Shown: piece by piece, positions 20,438 to 31,420 of the stretch | How positions within the stretch are numbered: the stretch's first letter is position 1 | How the letters are laid out: each line of letters begins with the position of its first letter | DNA from: Linanthus parryae | Taxonomy: Eukaryota > Streptophyta > Magnoliopsida > Ericales > Polemoniaceae | Direction of reading: 5' to 3' | Assembly: GCA_023055425.1 (NCBI GenBank) | Contig: JALGPY010000015.1 | Span: 682,001 to 746,000, forward strand | Length of the DNA: 64,000 bases | Notes under the pieces: model-generated | The model's input: only the letters and a program-made list of their open reading frames with translations | Databases searched by the model: none | Told to the model about the DNA's origin: nothing | Program-made: the position numbers and the translations under genes

Positions 20438-22155
20438 ATGAGTAATGTAGGAGATGGTGGATTCTCACAAGGAAGGGCAGCCAACAGACCTCCATTGTTA
20501 TGTGGTGATAACTTCATGCACGGGTAGGCATTGATGAAGATGTTCATCATAGATAAAGACATGGAACTGTGGTCAATAGTTCAGAATGGTCCTCATGAGT
20601 ACTACACTACTATTGATCGAGTCAGATGTATCAAGTCTGAGGAAAATATCTCAGTTAATGAACTGGAAAAGGTATCAAAAAATTACAAGGGTATGAATCT
20701 GTTATACTATGCTCTTAATGCAGATGAGTTCAAAAGAGTTTCCAATTGCAAAAGTGCCAAAGAAGTATGGGACAAACTGGTTGTGACATATGAAGGGACA
20801 AGCCAGGTTAAGCAGACCAAAATCAGCATACTTCTGAGGCAATATGAGTTGTTCAAAATGAACTCAGATGAGACCATCAAGGAGAAGTTCAAAAGATTCA
20901 CTGATGTGGTGAATAATCTGGATTCATTGGGAAAGAAGTTTTAAAATGAAGAAAAGGTCAGGAAAATTCTGAGAAGCTTGCCAAAAGCCAAGTGGGAGCC
21001 AATGACAACAGCCATTGAGGAAGCTCAGGATTTAAGTCTTGTTCAGCTAGATGATCTACAAGGAAAGCTGCTCACTCATGAAATGTCAATGAAGGATGTA
21101 GAATGTGATTTGAGTGAAAACATCAAGAACTTAGCACTCAAGGCCAAAAATAGTGAAAAATCTCAAAGCCTTGAGATTGAAGATGAGCATGATGATGAAG
21201 AGGATTTAGCATTGATCTCCAAGGACTTGGCCAGGATTCTCAAGAAGAAAAGAAACTCTGGTAACAGGTACTACAACAGAGAGAGATCAAGACCTTCAGG
21301 CAGCAAGTACTACAAAGGTAAATATTCATCACAGTCACATAAAACTAAAGTAATGAATTGTTTTGAGTGTGGTGATGCAGATCAGTTAGTAAAGGATTGT
21401 CCACAAAAGAAGAAGAACAGGAACATTCAGAAGAAGATAGTGACAACATAAGGAAGAAAGCCATGATGGCTTCCTGGAGTGATTCTGATTCATCAAGTGA
21501 CTCAGACACAGAAGAAGATCAAGAAAACTTGTGCTTCATGTCCAAACATGATGAAGAAAAATCAGCAGACAGACATATTGAAGAAATGGTAAAAATCTTC
21601 TTGCTAGTCCTTCTGATGTACTTTCTGAAATTCTCAAGAGTATATTTTTAAATGAGGAAAGTTATAGAAATGAGATTTCTTCTTTAAATATTAAGATTCA
21701 TGAGCAGGTAAAAGAAAACCTGGACCTTGTTTTTACCAACAAAACTGTTGAAGTTTCAAAGACAAAAATTGAAATGGACTTCAAGGCCTTGGACAGCTGG
21801 TTCAAAGCCTTGAAGGCACAGATAAAAGAAATTGTTGATCAAAACACTCTTTTGACTGAAAGATATGCTGATCTAAAGACTCATTCTGAGGATTTAGAAC
21901 AACAAATCTGTTCTTTGACTGAGAAACTTCAAGAGTCTAAGAAGGTCCTAGCTAGTTTTACAGGCTCAGAACTTAATCTAAATCTAATTCTTGGAGGAAG
22001 TCTGAAATTAATGCATAAAAGTGGGATTGGCTATAATCCAAATTTTCCAAAGAAAAGCCAAACTACTTTTGTCAAATGGTAGCAGACATTCTCCAAAGTG
22101 TCATTACTGTGGAAAAATTGGTCATATCAGATTAGCTTGTCCCTTCAGAAGATGA
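20438..22155 (+). pseudogene. gag: Gag of SIRE-type element B, decayed
   Basis: It starts MSNVGDGGFSQGRAANRPPLL at 20438. A stop at 20525 replaces a codon in the usual W-K-A motif of copia gag. The UBN2-type domain follows (MKMFIIDKDMELW, EVWDKLVVTYEGTSQVKQ), with a second stop at 20942 inside KKF*NEEKVRKILRSLP. The first zinc knuckle, CFECGDADQLVKDC, has Gln where His is required. A frameshift near 21440 leads to an acidic stretch and a coiled coil (about 21774-22080). A second knuckle, CHYCGKIGHIRLAC (22101-22142), is intact. The protein would form the particle and bind RNA. Confidence 0.85.
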
Positions 22156-22318
22156 GAACCTCACATTATGAGGAATACTTATCCTTATCAGCTTAAGGGA
22201 CAGGTTAGACAGATTTGGGTTCCAAAAGGAATTAGACCACCAAACATGGCTGATTCTGAGTATGACTCAAAAGTTCTGCACTTGGTCTAACAGCCTGTTG
22301 AGGCAATGATTTATTTTT

Positions 22319-24166
22319 TTGAAGAATGTCACCAAGGCCTTGAAAGATCAGAAATGGATATTAGACAGTGGATGTCCCAGACATATGAGTGGAAAGAAAT
22401 CTCTCTTTACTGAGCTTACAGAAAAATCTGGAGGAACAATCACACTTGGTGACAAAGCAAAATGCAATATTATTGGTATAGGTAGTATTGGTAATGTTTC
22501 TACCAACTCTATCCCTGATGTTTATCTTGTGGATGGACTTAAGTATAATCTGCTTGGTATCTCTCAGTTACGTGATAAAGTTTATAAAGTTATATTTGAC
22601 AAGGAGAAATGTGTGGTGCAAGATGAGAAATCTGGTGATTGCATACTCACTGCTCCGAGATCATATAATCTATATGCTATGAGTACTAACAGTGTTGCAG
22701 GTGACAAGTTAAAATGCCTCAAGGCCTTGAAGGAAGATTCAAAGCTTTGGCGCAGAAAGCTTGGGCATATTAGCATACACACCTTGAATAAACTCATCTC
22801 AAAGATTTGGTAAGAGGTTTACCATCACATAAATTTTCAGATGATGAGGTTTGCAAGGCATGTGTACAAGGTAAGCAAACCATAAGCTCATTCAAGCCAA
22901 AGAACTTTGTAAGTACTTCTAGACCCTTAGAACTGTTGCATATGGACTTGTGTGGTCCTATGAGAGTTCATACCCAAAAATGTAAGAGGTATATGCTTGT
23001 TACAGTAGATGATTATTCTAGATTTAATTGGGTGATGTTTATTAGAGACAAAAATGAAGCCTTATCTGAATTTTATAGATTGTGCAAAGAGCTTCAAACT
23101 TTGAAAAATTTACCTGTTGCATCCATTAGAAGTGATCATGGTAGGGATTTTGATCAACTTGACTTTGACTTGTTTTGTGCAAAGCATGGCATTTCACACA
23201 ACTTTTCTGCACCTAGAACTCCACATCAAAATGGAGTAGTTGAAAGGAAAAATAGGACATTTGAGGATATGTCTAGAACCATGCTACTTGAAAGTAATTT
23301 TCCAAAGTTCTTGTGGGCAGAAGCTGTTAATACTGCCAATTATGTGCTAAATAGATGCTTTATTAGACCTATTTTGAAAAAGACCCCTTATGAACTGTTT
23401 AAAGGTAGGAAGCCTAGTGTTTCTTATTTCAAACCTTTTGGTTGTATCTGTTTTGTGCATAATAATGGTAGAGAAAATCTTGGTAAATTTGATGCTAAGA
23501 GTGATGAAGGTGTATTTCTTGGATATTCTCAAACTAGCAAAACTTATAGAGTTTACAATAGAAAAACCAAGATTGTGGAAGAGAGCATTCATGTGTTTTT
23601 TGATGAAAGTACTAAGGATTCTCTGAGTGAAAGTTTTGCAGATCTAAATTTGAACAGGCATGAGTCTGATGATGATGCCTTGAAAGAGGACAAAGGAAAA
23701 ACTAATGTGAAAAATCAATCATCAGAATCTCAAGGCCTTGAACCTCCTGCAGAACCATAATCTCAAAGCCTTGAGACAGAAGCTGAAACTTTCTATGATG
23801 CTCCCTCTAATATTTCAATAACTCAAATCCTTGAAGGATAATATTCCTGGATACATGAAGAAGTTTAAGTACCTTGCAGATCATCCAGCTGACAATATCA
23901 TATCTAATCCATCAACTGGAACTCAGAAAAGAGGACAGTTGAAGAACTTGTGTGCTTTTAGTGCATTTTTATCTTTGATTGAGCCTAAAAATACCAAGGA
24001 AGCACTAGAAGATGCACACTGGATCATTGCAATGCAGAGTGAGCTGAATGAATTTGAAAGAAACAAGGTATGGAATCTGGTTCCCAGACCTAAAGAGAAA
24101 TCAGTTATTGGAACCAGATGGGTGTTCAGAAATAAGCTTGATGAAAATGGGAAAGTGGTAAGGAAC
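22319..24166 (+). pseudogene. pol: Protease, integrase and RT start of element B, broken
   Basis: Protease reads WILDSGCPRHMSG (Asp kept). The GAG-pre-integrase stretch LWRRKLGHISIHTLNKL runs into a frameshift near 22800. Integrase continues with MDLCGPMR, RSDHGRDF and NGVVERKNR, keeping the D, D, E residues. A stop at 23758 (PAEP*SQSLE) and a frameshift before 23831 follow. RT begins WIIAMQSELNEFERNKVWNLVPRP and RWVFRNKLDENGKVVRN, where Tat copy 2 is inserted (target site GGAAC at 24162-24166). It continues at 39915. Confidence 0.88.
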
Positions 24167-24791
24167 TGTAGATACTGCTTTATGACATGGCTAATCTTAG
24201 CCACGTGGCGACCATCCAGCACACCATATTGTGCTCCACACACACAGGATCACCAGCCGAGCTGATCCATGTGGGGGCTGCGAGACAGAGCCCTCGCATA
24301 CCACTGCACGGGACTTGTAGGGATTTGTGGTTTGGAGGCTAGGGTAAGCCCTGTCGCGTGCGAGCCAAGCCCGCGCGCGACCTTTAGTAACTGTTTTGAG
24401 AGATCTATGGCACGAGCTCCCTAGACCCGGTCAATCCGGTCAAACCCGGTCAACCTCGTAACGGTTCCGGTACTCGCGCACCACGTGCTCTAACGGTTCC
24501 TATATACTCGGACGAACGTGCCGTTACGGTTAAGCTAATTAAGCCGCCATTAATGGGCGCATTAACTACACTACAACGGCCACGTTCTCCAGTATATATA
24601 TATCGTTACTCTTTCCATACAAAGAGAACAACACTGCCATACGCGGAAGCTCTGCCAAACCTCTGTCTCTCTCTCAGACATTGCTACTGACTTACTCTCT
24701 CCCTACACACACCCCTATTCTTCCTGTGCGATCTCTGATCCACTACGTACGGTGTACACGGAGGTCTCCCTGCCGGAATCTCTTGTGCACA
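24167..24791 (+). repeat. 5' LTR of Tat copy 2
   Basis: 625 bp, TGTAGATACTG to GTGCACA, preceded by GGAAC. Candidate TATA boxes are TATATACT at 24501 and the TATATATATA run at 24593-24602; the second is followed by a CT-rich stretch and is the better core promoter. It reads as identical to 39285-39909. Confidence 0.97.
24593..24602 (+). promoter_or_regulatory. Candidate TATA box of the Tat LTR
   Basis: A TATATATATA run after CTCCAG, about 190 bp before the LTR end, suiting a start of R near 24630. This block is absent from the 3' LTR of copy 1. The same box lies in the 3' LTR near 39711. Confidence 0.5.
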
Positions 24792-24794
24792 TTT

Positions 24795-24813
24795 TGGTGA
24801 ACCCGACGTGAAC
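24795..24813 (+). other. Primer binding site of Tat copy 2
   Basis: TGGTGAACCCGACGTGAAC three bases after the LTR, identical to copy 1. The tRNA is not identified. Confidence 0.75.
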
Positions 24814-24831
24814 TTACCAGCAAAAGCAACC

Positions 24832-27444
24832 ATGTCTCAGGAGGACGATGTCAGCAACCGATCGCCTTCCGCCGAAACTCCCTCAGGAGAAGAAGTCCGC
24901 CGTACTCCGACGACACCCGGCGAGGCACCGACTTTAGAGTCTTTGGACACCACTGTCCAAAGTCAGGCAAAAACTCTCAAGTCTCAATCTGCGCAATTGG
25001 AGCGGATCTTGGCCATTCTGGGCACCCTTGCGCCAAATCCTCCACCAGGTACCGCCACCCCTCAGGGAGGAGGAACCCCTACTGCTCCAGGATTGGGAGT
25101 ATCGGCCACGCCTCCCAACCCTCATCTGCAGACTCCACCGTCGGCCGCGCAGCTGCCTTCGATCCAAGGATCAACAGCGCAAATGCTACCCCCTGCCGCT
25201 CACGCCTCTCAGCCCACGGCTTTGGCGTCTAACCCAACTTTGCAGTACACTCTGCCTCCACCGGCGACCATATGGGGAAACGCGGGCAGTCAATACACTC
25301 CCAATCCTCCGGCGGCATATGTGTCGCCACCGCCTACGGCAACCCCTCCGCCAGCTACAGAGGGGAGCATTCCAGAATGCATGACGTCCTTGCAGAAGCG
25401 CGTGGACTCCATCTTGGCTCATCAGTCGCTCGCGGATACCATCATCCCGAAGCTAGACAACGACCCGCCCATTCCACGGGAGATCTATCTCATGCCTAAC
25501 CCGGTGGGGTACAAGGCTCCCAAATGGGACAAGTTCGAAGACGTCAATGGAAACGCCCATGAGCATGTCATGCGTTTCATCGATGTCATGGGTCCATACG
25601 GAGCTGATCCCAAACTGCTGATGCGAGAGTTTCCAAAGACTCTTGGGAATGTAGCATACAAATGGTACCGGACGTTGGAGCCCGGATCCGTGAAGACCTG
25701 GGACGACATGGTCCAGAAGTTCTACACTAAGTTCTTCCAGATGGAGGAGAAGGTGACGATGATCCATCTCTCGCGGATGTATCAGAAACGCGAGGAGGAT
25801 GGGATCACTTTCATCAAGAAATTCAGAGCGAAATCTCTGGAGTGCAAGGATCCCATGCTTGAAAGCCGACTCGTAGAGATATGCCTGCAGTGCATGCGAG
25901 ATGAGTACAAGAGCATGCTAATCAATTTGCAAACGCCCACGTTCTCAAAGCTCATCGAGTGCACGATGAACATCGAGCCCATCGTCGAGAGACAGAGAAA
26001 GAAGAGCGCTCCAGAACGACCTGCGAGCGGCACCACCTACAAGATCGGCAGATTCGGCTACAAGCGAGGACGCGAAGCTGAGGTCAACGCGGTTTCGCCT
26101 CAGAAACAAGTAAAAGCCGGAAACTTCGATGCACCGCCTCTGCCATGCTCGGTGGAGGAAGCAAGCGATCTCTGTAGACAGTGGCGTAAAGACGGCATCC
26201 TGCCACCGCTAGAGCAAAAACCCTCCAAGGAGATGACGAGGGACCCCAAGTGGTGCGAATACCACGGCAAGGTCATGCACCCCACGGCCGAGTGCAAGAA
26301 GCTCAGATTCGCGTTCGACCAGAAGATGAAGAACGGCGAACTCATCGTCAGCGACCACCGGAAGGACGTGCGCAACAACCCACTGCCTGCTCATACAGAT
26401 TCGGGCTCAAAGGGTAAGGAGGTCGCCATGATCTCAATAGTGGACTTGGAAGAAGTCGCAGAGGATGGTCTACCCATCATCGCTGAAGTCCATGAAGAGG
26501 AAGACTACAGCATGGACACGGAGGATGAGCGTGCCGACCGCATGAAAGGGTCGCACGGCTTCAACAAATTCTTCGACGAAATGAACTTCTCCGAAAAATG
26601 CCGATCGGATATGACAAAGGCAATCTTAAGGATAGCGGAGGACTACGAAGAGGAACTCGTAGTCTCCAACGGGAAGGTCATCAGGGCGTCCCGTTCCACA
26701 GAAAAGATTATGACCTTTTCTGCCAGCGACAAGAAGACAGATGCGAGCCATCAGAGGCCCCTGTACGTGACCGCCATCATCAACGGCGTCGAATTCAAGC
26801 GAGCATTCGTCGATGGAGGAGCAGCGGTCAATGTTGTTCCACTCCACACACTGAAGCTAGCAGGGATCCCCGAGCACAAAGTGGTCAAACGTCCATCCCC
26901 GCTGGTGGGATTCGGAAGCGACTCTAGAATGACGATCGGATGGATCCGCCTCGGCGTTCAGATTGGTAAGATCAAGTGTTCGGCGAAGTTCTATGTCATA
27001 GATGCGAACACCACATATCACATGATCATCGGTCGAGCCTGGATTCATCGCTTCGACGCAATCCCTTCGACGGCTCACCAGGTGATGAAAGCCATCTGGA
27101 ACGACAGGATTGTCGAGATACCGGCCTCAACTAACCCGTTCAACTTGGACGAAGCACATCTCAGCGAGGCGGTGTGGTTCACCGAGATGGCGGACGAGCA
27201 AACACCCGGACCATTCAACCCTACTCCTTTACCTCTCTGGGAGGACATCAAGGACCAGTCACCTGCAGGCGTGATGGTGACAAGGGGAGACACCGAAGAA
27301 AAGCCGCCTACCCACGAAGAGGCGCCGCGCATCGCATATCATCGCAAGAGTGTCTACACTCTGAAGAGGATCGCAAAGCACGACCCCGAGGGCAAGGAGA
27401 TAGAAACCTTCTACGCCAACGGAAAGAAATGCTATCGCATATGA
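24832..27444 (+). CDS. gag-pro: Gag-protease polyprotein of Tat copy 2, intact
   Basis: 870 residues from the first ATG (MSQEDDVSNRSPS), with no gap against copy 1. The N-terminal 190 residues are rich in Pro, Thr, Gln and Ala and probably disordered. The Gag domain spans about 215-380. A CX2HX4HX4C zinc-knuckle variant lies in WCEYHGKVMHPTAEC. The protease has FVDGGAAVNVV with the catalytic Asp at residue 661 (codon 26812-26814), and a later GRAWIHRF flap-side motif. It assembles particles and cleaves the polyproteins. It ends in a TGA that is probably read through to give Gag-Pol; the fusion would be about 2116 residues. Confidence 0.95.
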   Translation: MSQEDDVSNRSPSAETPSGEEVRRTPTTPGEAPTLESLDTTVQSQAKTLKSQSAQLERILAILGTLAPNPPPGTATPQGGGTPTAPGLGVSATPPNPHLQTPPSAAQLPSIQGSTAQMLPPAAHASQPTALASNPTLQYTLPPPATIWGNAGSQYTPNPPAAYVSPPPTATPPPATEGSIPECMTSLQKRVDSILAHQSLADTIIPKLDNDPPIPREIYLMPNPVGYKAPKWDKFEDVNGNAHEHVMRFIDVMGPYGADPKLLMREFPKTLGNVAYKWYRTLEPGSVKTWDDMVQKFYTKFFQMEEKVTMIHLSRMYQKREEDGITFIKKFRAKSLECKDPMLESRLVEICLQCMRDEYKSMLINLQTPTFSKLIECTMNIEPIVERQRKKSAPERPASGTTYKIGRFGYKRGREAEVNAVSPQKQVKAGNFDAPPLPCSVEEASDLCRQWRKDGILPPLEQKPSKEMTRDPKWCEYHGKVMHPTAECKKLRFAFDQKMKNGELIVSDHRKDVRNNPLPAHTDSGSKGKEVAMISIVDLEEVAEDGLPIIAEVHEEEDYSMDTEDERADRMKGSHGFNKFFDEMNFSEKCRSDMTKAILRIAEDYEEELVVSNGKVIRASRSTEKIMTFSASDKKTDASHQRPLYVTAIINGVEFKRAFVDGGAAVNVVPLHTLKLAGIPEHKVVKRPSPLVGFGSDSRMTIGWIRLGVQIGKIKCSAKFYVIDANTTYHMIIGRAWIHRFDAIPSTAHQVMKAIWNDRIVEIPASTNPFNLDEAHLSEAVWFTEMADEQTPGPFNPTPLPLWEDIKDQSPAGVMVTRGDTEEKPPTHEEAPRIAYHRKSVYTLKRIAKHDPEGKEIETFYANGKKCYRI

Positions 27445-27485
27445 AGGTGCGCGGGGACGTCCTCACACGGGCATGAGGATGTCCC
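27442..27485 (+). promoter_or_regulatory. Stop codon plus stem-loop, candidate readthrough signal
   Basis: TGA at 27442-27444, nine bases of spacer (AGGTGCGCG), then GGGACGTCCTCA (27454-27465) pairing with TGAGGATGTCCC (27474-27485) around CACGGGCA. Eleven Watson-Crick pairs and one G-U. Against copy 1 the fifth pair changes from T-A to C-G on both sides, while the encoded residues change (Met to Thr, Ile to Val). Pairing is kept where protein is not, which favours an RNA function. Confidence 0.75.
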
Positions 27486-30400
27486 TGGGCAAATCAATCA
27501 AATCGAGCAAGTTGCGCTGACAAAAGAGCCAACACAGGTCGTTTCGGACGAGAAACTCAAAGAAGCACCCGAATGCATGGAAGACAGGCCGCGACCACAA
27601 AAGCAAGAGCTAAAGGAGGTGTTCCTCAGCCCGAACGAGGAAAAGAAAAGGCCAGTCTTCCTGAGTGCGGACCTCACAAGCGACGAGGAACAAGGGCTGC
27701 TACAGCTTCTAACTGAATACAAGGACGTATTCGCATGGGAATACGATGAAATGCCAGGTCTGGACACGAGCATCACCATGCACCGTTTAGACATTATCCC
27801 AGGGTCTAAACCGGTCAAGCAAAGCGCCAGGAGTTTCAGGCCAGAGCTCAACGTCAAGATCAAGCAGGAGATTGTCAAACTCCTAGACGCCAAGTTCATA
27901 GAGCCAAATCACCATCCCACATGGTTGGCCAACATCGTGCCGGTAGTGAAGAAGAACGGACAGCTCCGCATCTGCGTGGACTTCCGCGATCTCAATCGCT
28001 TCTGCCCTAAGGACGATTTCCCACTGCCTAACATCGACTTACTCATCGATTCGACGGCAGGCCATCGCATGTTCAGTTTCATGGACGGTTTCAGCGGATA
28101 CAATCAAATTAAAATGGATCCCGAAGATGCGAGGAAAACTGCATTCATCACTCCCGTGGGGGTATTTAACTACACGGTAATGCCGTTCGGTCTTAAGAAC
28201 GCAGGGGCAACCTATCAGCGGGCTATGATGGCCCTATTCCACGACATGATGCACAAAGAGGTGGAATTCTATGTGGATGACTTGGTAGTCAAATCCAAGC
28301 ACGAAGCAGATCACCTTGCAGACCTGCGAAAGGTGTTCAACAGATGCAGAAGCTTTCAACTAAAAATGAACCCCATGAAATGCGCATTCGGCGTAACTTC
28401 GGGAAAGTTTTTGGGATGCGTGGTTCATCGCCAAGGGATCGAGCCTGACCCTGCGAAAGTGTCAGCCATCACCAGCATGACGCCACCTCACAACCAAAGC
28501 GCCTTGAAAACATTCTTGGGAAAATTGTCATATCTGCGGAGATTCATCCCAGCAATCGCCGAAATCACATGCTGTTTCAGCACTCTTCTCAAGAAGGACG
28601 CCGCGTACAACTGGGCTCCTGACCATGAAGCCGCATTCGAAAAGCTAAAGGAGATACTTACATCCCCAAAGATCATGATCGCGCCCCAACTGGGATCACC
28701 GCTGCTGCTATATCTTACATCAACAAGGAGATCTATAGGAGCACTTTTGGCTCAGGTGTGTGAGGGCCAAGAGAGGCCTATCTATTACATCTCTCGCATC
28801 GTACAGCCTGCTGAGTCAAGGTACACAGACATCGAACGTCACTGCCTTGCCTTATTCTTTGTGATAGAGAAGTTGAGACACTATTTTGCATCGCACAAAG
28901 TGGTGGTGGTGACCAAAAGCGACCCCATAAGATACTTGCTAACTCACACTACTCCGGGCGGGAGATTGGCGAAATGGTACATGACCATCTCTCAATACGA
29001 TATCACATGCGTGAAGCCAAGGGCGATCAAGTCGCAGGCGGTAGCAGATCTGCTGGCACAGTTTCCCGACAACAGCCACGAACCTGTGATCGAAGAAGAG
29101 CTCGAAGGCCCTGAAATCTACGCGATCGACGTGCCCTATTGGACCCTCCACTTCGACGGTTCGTCAACCAGAAAAGGTGGAGGCATTGGGATAGTCTTGA
29201 CAAAGCCCGATGGGGAAGTCATACAGATGTCCGCGAAACTCAACTTCGCAGTCACGAACAACGAGGCGGAATACGAAGCTCTTATCGCGGGGCTCCGTGC
29301 AGCGAAAGCTCTGGAAGTGAGCAACTTAACAGTCATGGGAGACTCCAAGCTGATTGTTAAGCAAGCCTCGGGCGAGTATGGTCTGAAGGAAATCAACCTC
29401 CTGTCATACCGCACTCTAGTGCAAAAGCTGATGCAGCAATTCTGCGACGTGAAATACGAGCACAAGCCCCGAGCGGACAACAGGCATGCAGACGCCTTAG
29501 CAACTCTGGGATCTAAGGTCAGCATGGACAAATGCCCCGCGAGGATTTCCATCGAAGTGCGAACATCGTCGGCATTAACAGAAGATGCGTGCGACGACGA
29601 ACACGTAGATGACGCAGATTGGCGAAAAACAATCCTGCAAGCTATTGCGAAAGGCACCAGCAGCGAGAGCTGGGCACTCACGAAAGGATACTGCATCCAC
29701 GACAATACCCTTTACTACAAGGGTCCTGGAGGGATACTCATGCGATGTGTCTCCGAGCAAGAGGGACAACAGCTGTTAGAAAGGATTCACCAACACGCTT
29801 GCGGAGAAAGCGAGGTGTCAATCTACAGGAAAGCTCAGAGATATGGCATTCATTGGCCAGGCATGTCAACAGCTGCAGCCCTGATACAAGGGAAGTGCGA
29901 GAGTTGCGCACTAATCAAAGATTCTCTACTTGTCGCTCTAATCGATGACGACACAGACTGGAGGAAGCCATTGTTCGAATTCCTCACCCAGGGTACCGTA
30001 CCCGAATCGAGAAAAGAGGCCGACAAATTGAGAAGGAAAGCTTCTCGATACGTGGTTCAGGAAAACCTGCTTTGGCGAAAAGGCCACGAGGGCAACTTGC
30101 TGCGATGCCTAGACGATAGGGAAGCACAAGAAGTCATGGACCTCTCTCATCAGGTGGAACACCAGGGAGGTGCGAAATTGTGCAGACAGCTCCTCTCAAT
30201 CGGATACTTCTGGCCCACGATGGAAGCCGATTGCCGCACCAAGGTGCGACGCTGCCAAGAATGTCAATTCAAAGGGAACCTAGTGCACGCTCCCGCCGTG
30301 GATCTACATGCATTAGGGACGCCATGGCCATTTCACACATGGGCTTTGGATTTCATTGGCCCCATCCGACCAACGTCACATGGGAATCATTTCATTCTCA

Positions 30401-31182
30401 CCGCAACTGAGCTGTTCACCAAATGGGTGGAAGCAATACCACTAAAGACGGCAAACGCGCTGGCTGTGGTCAACTTCATCCAGGAAAACATCGTATGCAG
30501 GTTCGGAATCCCGAATACTATTCTTTCAGATAACGGTACTCCTTTTGTTAACCGTCAGGTAGCCACGAAACTTGCGGAGTACAATATCAGGCAAATATGC
30601 TCTACTCCCTATTATCCAAAGGGAAACGGACAAGCCGAGGCGACTAACAAAACGCTGCTGAGAATTCTGAGCAAGATGGTCGCAGATGACCACAAGAAGT
30701 GGGCCGATTCTCTTAACATAGCTCTGTGGGCCTACAGGACCTCTCCAAGAACACCCACAGGGGCTTCGCCATTTCTATTATGTTATGGGGCCGAAGCTGT
30801 AGTACCTGCGGAGGTCAGAGTCAATTCGGCACGGCTGGCCTTCCATGCGCTCTATGAAAATCAACGCGATCACGATTTAGTCTTGCTAGAAGAAAAGCGA
30901 GAACAAGCCAAAAAGACTAACAAGCGGTACCAAGAAAGAATCGCTCGCGCCTACAACAAGACAGTTCAGCGGCGAGATTTCGCAGTTGGCGACCTGGTCT
31001 TGCGCGCGTCCGACCACTGCATGCGAGAAGCGACTCATCCGAAGTTCGCAGCCAACTGGGAAGGACCTTTCGAAGTCACAGAAGTCTTCGATAGTGGCTA
31101 CTGCAGCATACGAAGGTTGCACGGCTCAGCCTCAACTCCGAGCTCAGTCAACATGCGCTGGATCAAGAAGTACTATCCTTGA
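27445..31182 (+). CDS. pol: Pol polyprotein of Tat copy 2: RT, RNase H, second RNase H, integrase
   Basis: It is open from the codon after the TGA; the first ATG is only at 27577, so readthrough rather than re-initiation is likely. Residues below are counted from that Met. RT has VDFRDLNRFCPKDD and YVDD at 232-235. A connection/RNase H region runs to about 500. The archaeal-type RNase H starts at Asp 527 (HFDGSST), followed by NNEAEYEAL, MGDSKL and NRHADAL. Integrase has the zinc finger near 858-890 and D925, D985, E1021 (the last pair spaced D-35-E). A C-terminal domain with RRDFAVGDLVL and WEGPFEV follows; no chromodomain is seen. Complete. Confidence 0.96.
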   Translation, partial: RCAGTSSHGHEDVPGQINQIEQVALTKEPTQVVSDEKLKEAPECMEDRPRPQKQELKEVFLSPNEEKKRPVFLSADLTSDEEQGLLQLLTEYKDVFAWEYDEMPGLDTSITMHRLDIIPGSKPVKQSARSFRPELNVKIKQEIVKLLDAKFIEPNHHPTWLANIVPVVKKNGQLRICVDFRDLNRFCPKDDFPLPNIDLLIDSTAGHRMFSFMDGFSGYNQIKMDPEDARKTAFITPVGVFNYTVMPFGLKNAGATYQRAMMALFHDMMHKEVEFYVDDLVVKSKHEADHLADLRKVFNRCRSFQLKMNPMKCAFGVTSGKFLGCVVHRQGIEPDPAKVSAITSMTPPHNQSALKTFLGKLSYLRRFIPAIAEITCCFSTLLKKDAAYNWAPDHEAAFEKLKEILTSPKIMIAPQLGSPLLLYLTSTRRSIGALLAQVCEGQERPIYYISRIVQPAESRYTDIERHCLALFFVIEKLRHYFASHKVVVVTKSDPIRYLLTHTTPGGRLAKWYMTISQYDITCVKPRAIKSQAVADLLAQFPDNSHEPVIEEELEGPEIYAIDVPYWTLHFDGSSTRKGGGIGIVLTKPDGEVIQMSAKLNFAVTNNEAEYEALIAGLRAAKALEVSNLTVMGDSKLIVKQASGEYGLKEINLLSYRTLVQKLMQQFCDVKYEHKPRADNRHADALATLGSKVSMDKCPARISIEVRTSSALTEDACDDEHVDDADWRKTILQAIAKGTSSESWALTKGYCIHDNTLYYKGPGGILMRCVSEQEGQQLLERIHQHACGESEVSIYRKAQRYGIHWPGMSTAAALIQGKCESCALIKDSLLVALIDDDTDWRKPLFEFLTQGTVPESRKEADKLRRKASRYVVQENLLWRKGHEGNLLRCLDDREAQEVMDLSHQVEHQGGAKLCRQLLSIGYFWPTMEADCRTKVRRCQECQFKGNLVHAPAVDLHALGTPWPFHTWALDFIGPIRPTSHGNHFILTATELFTKWVEAIPLKTANALAVVNFIQENIVCRFGIPNTILSDNGTPFVNRQVATKLAEYNIRQICSTPYYPKGNGQAEATNKTLLRILSKMVADDHKKWADSLNIALWAYRTSPRTPTGASPFLLCYGAEAVVPAEVRVNSARLAFHALYENQRDHDLVLLEEKREQAKKTNKRYQERIARAYNKTVQRRDFAVGDLVLRASDHCMREATHPKFAANWEGPFEVTEVFDSGYCSIRRLHGSASTPSSVNMRWIKKYYP

Positions 31183-31420
31183 CTCCTCTTATTTCATACG
31201 TTTTATGATAACGTTGCTTAATATCTCATGTGGCTACGATTAATGCAATCTCCTCTCCCATATGAGAGGATTGTAATTCTACCTCTCCCATATGAGAGCG
31301 ATGTAATAAAAGAATTCTCCCAAATGAGAAGTTCATATTTCTAGCCGCTTATATTGCTCTATTTTATTTAAATATCTCCGTTAACAATGATTCATTCGCT
31401 GCAAACAGCAATTCATGCAA
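31183..31420 (+). promoter_or_regulatory. Sense 3' UTR with three hairpins and poly(A) signal, Tat copy 2
   Basis: CCTCTCCCATATGAGAGG near 31254-31271, a second CTCTCCCATATGAGAG near 31283-31298, AATAAA at 31305-31310, and a third ATTCTCCCAAATGAGAA after it. Order and loop match copy 1. Confidence 0.55.

Noticed and set aside
27442..27577. Ogre-type intron removing the stop between gag-pro and pol
   Set aside because: The sequence is open on both sides in one frame, with no convincing donor before the TGA paired with an acceptor after it in both copies; kept only as an alternative to test.
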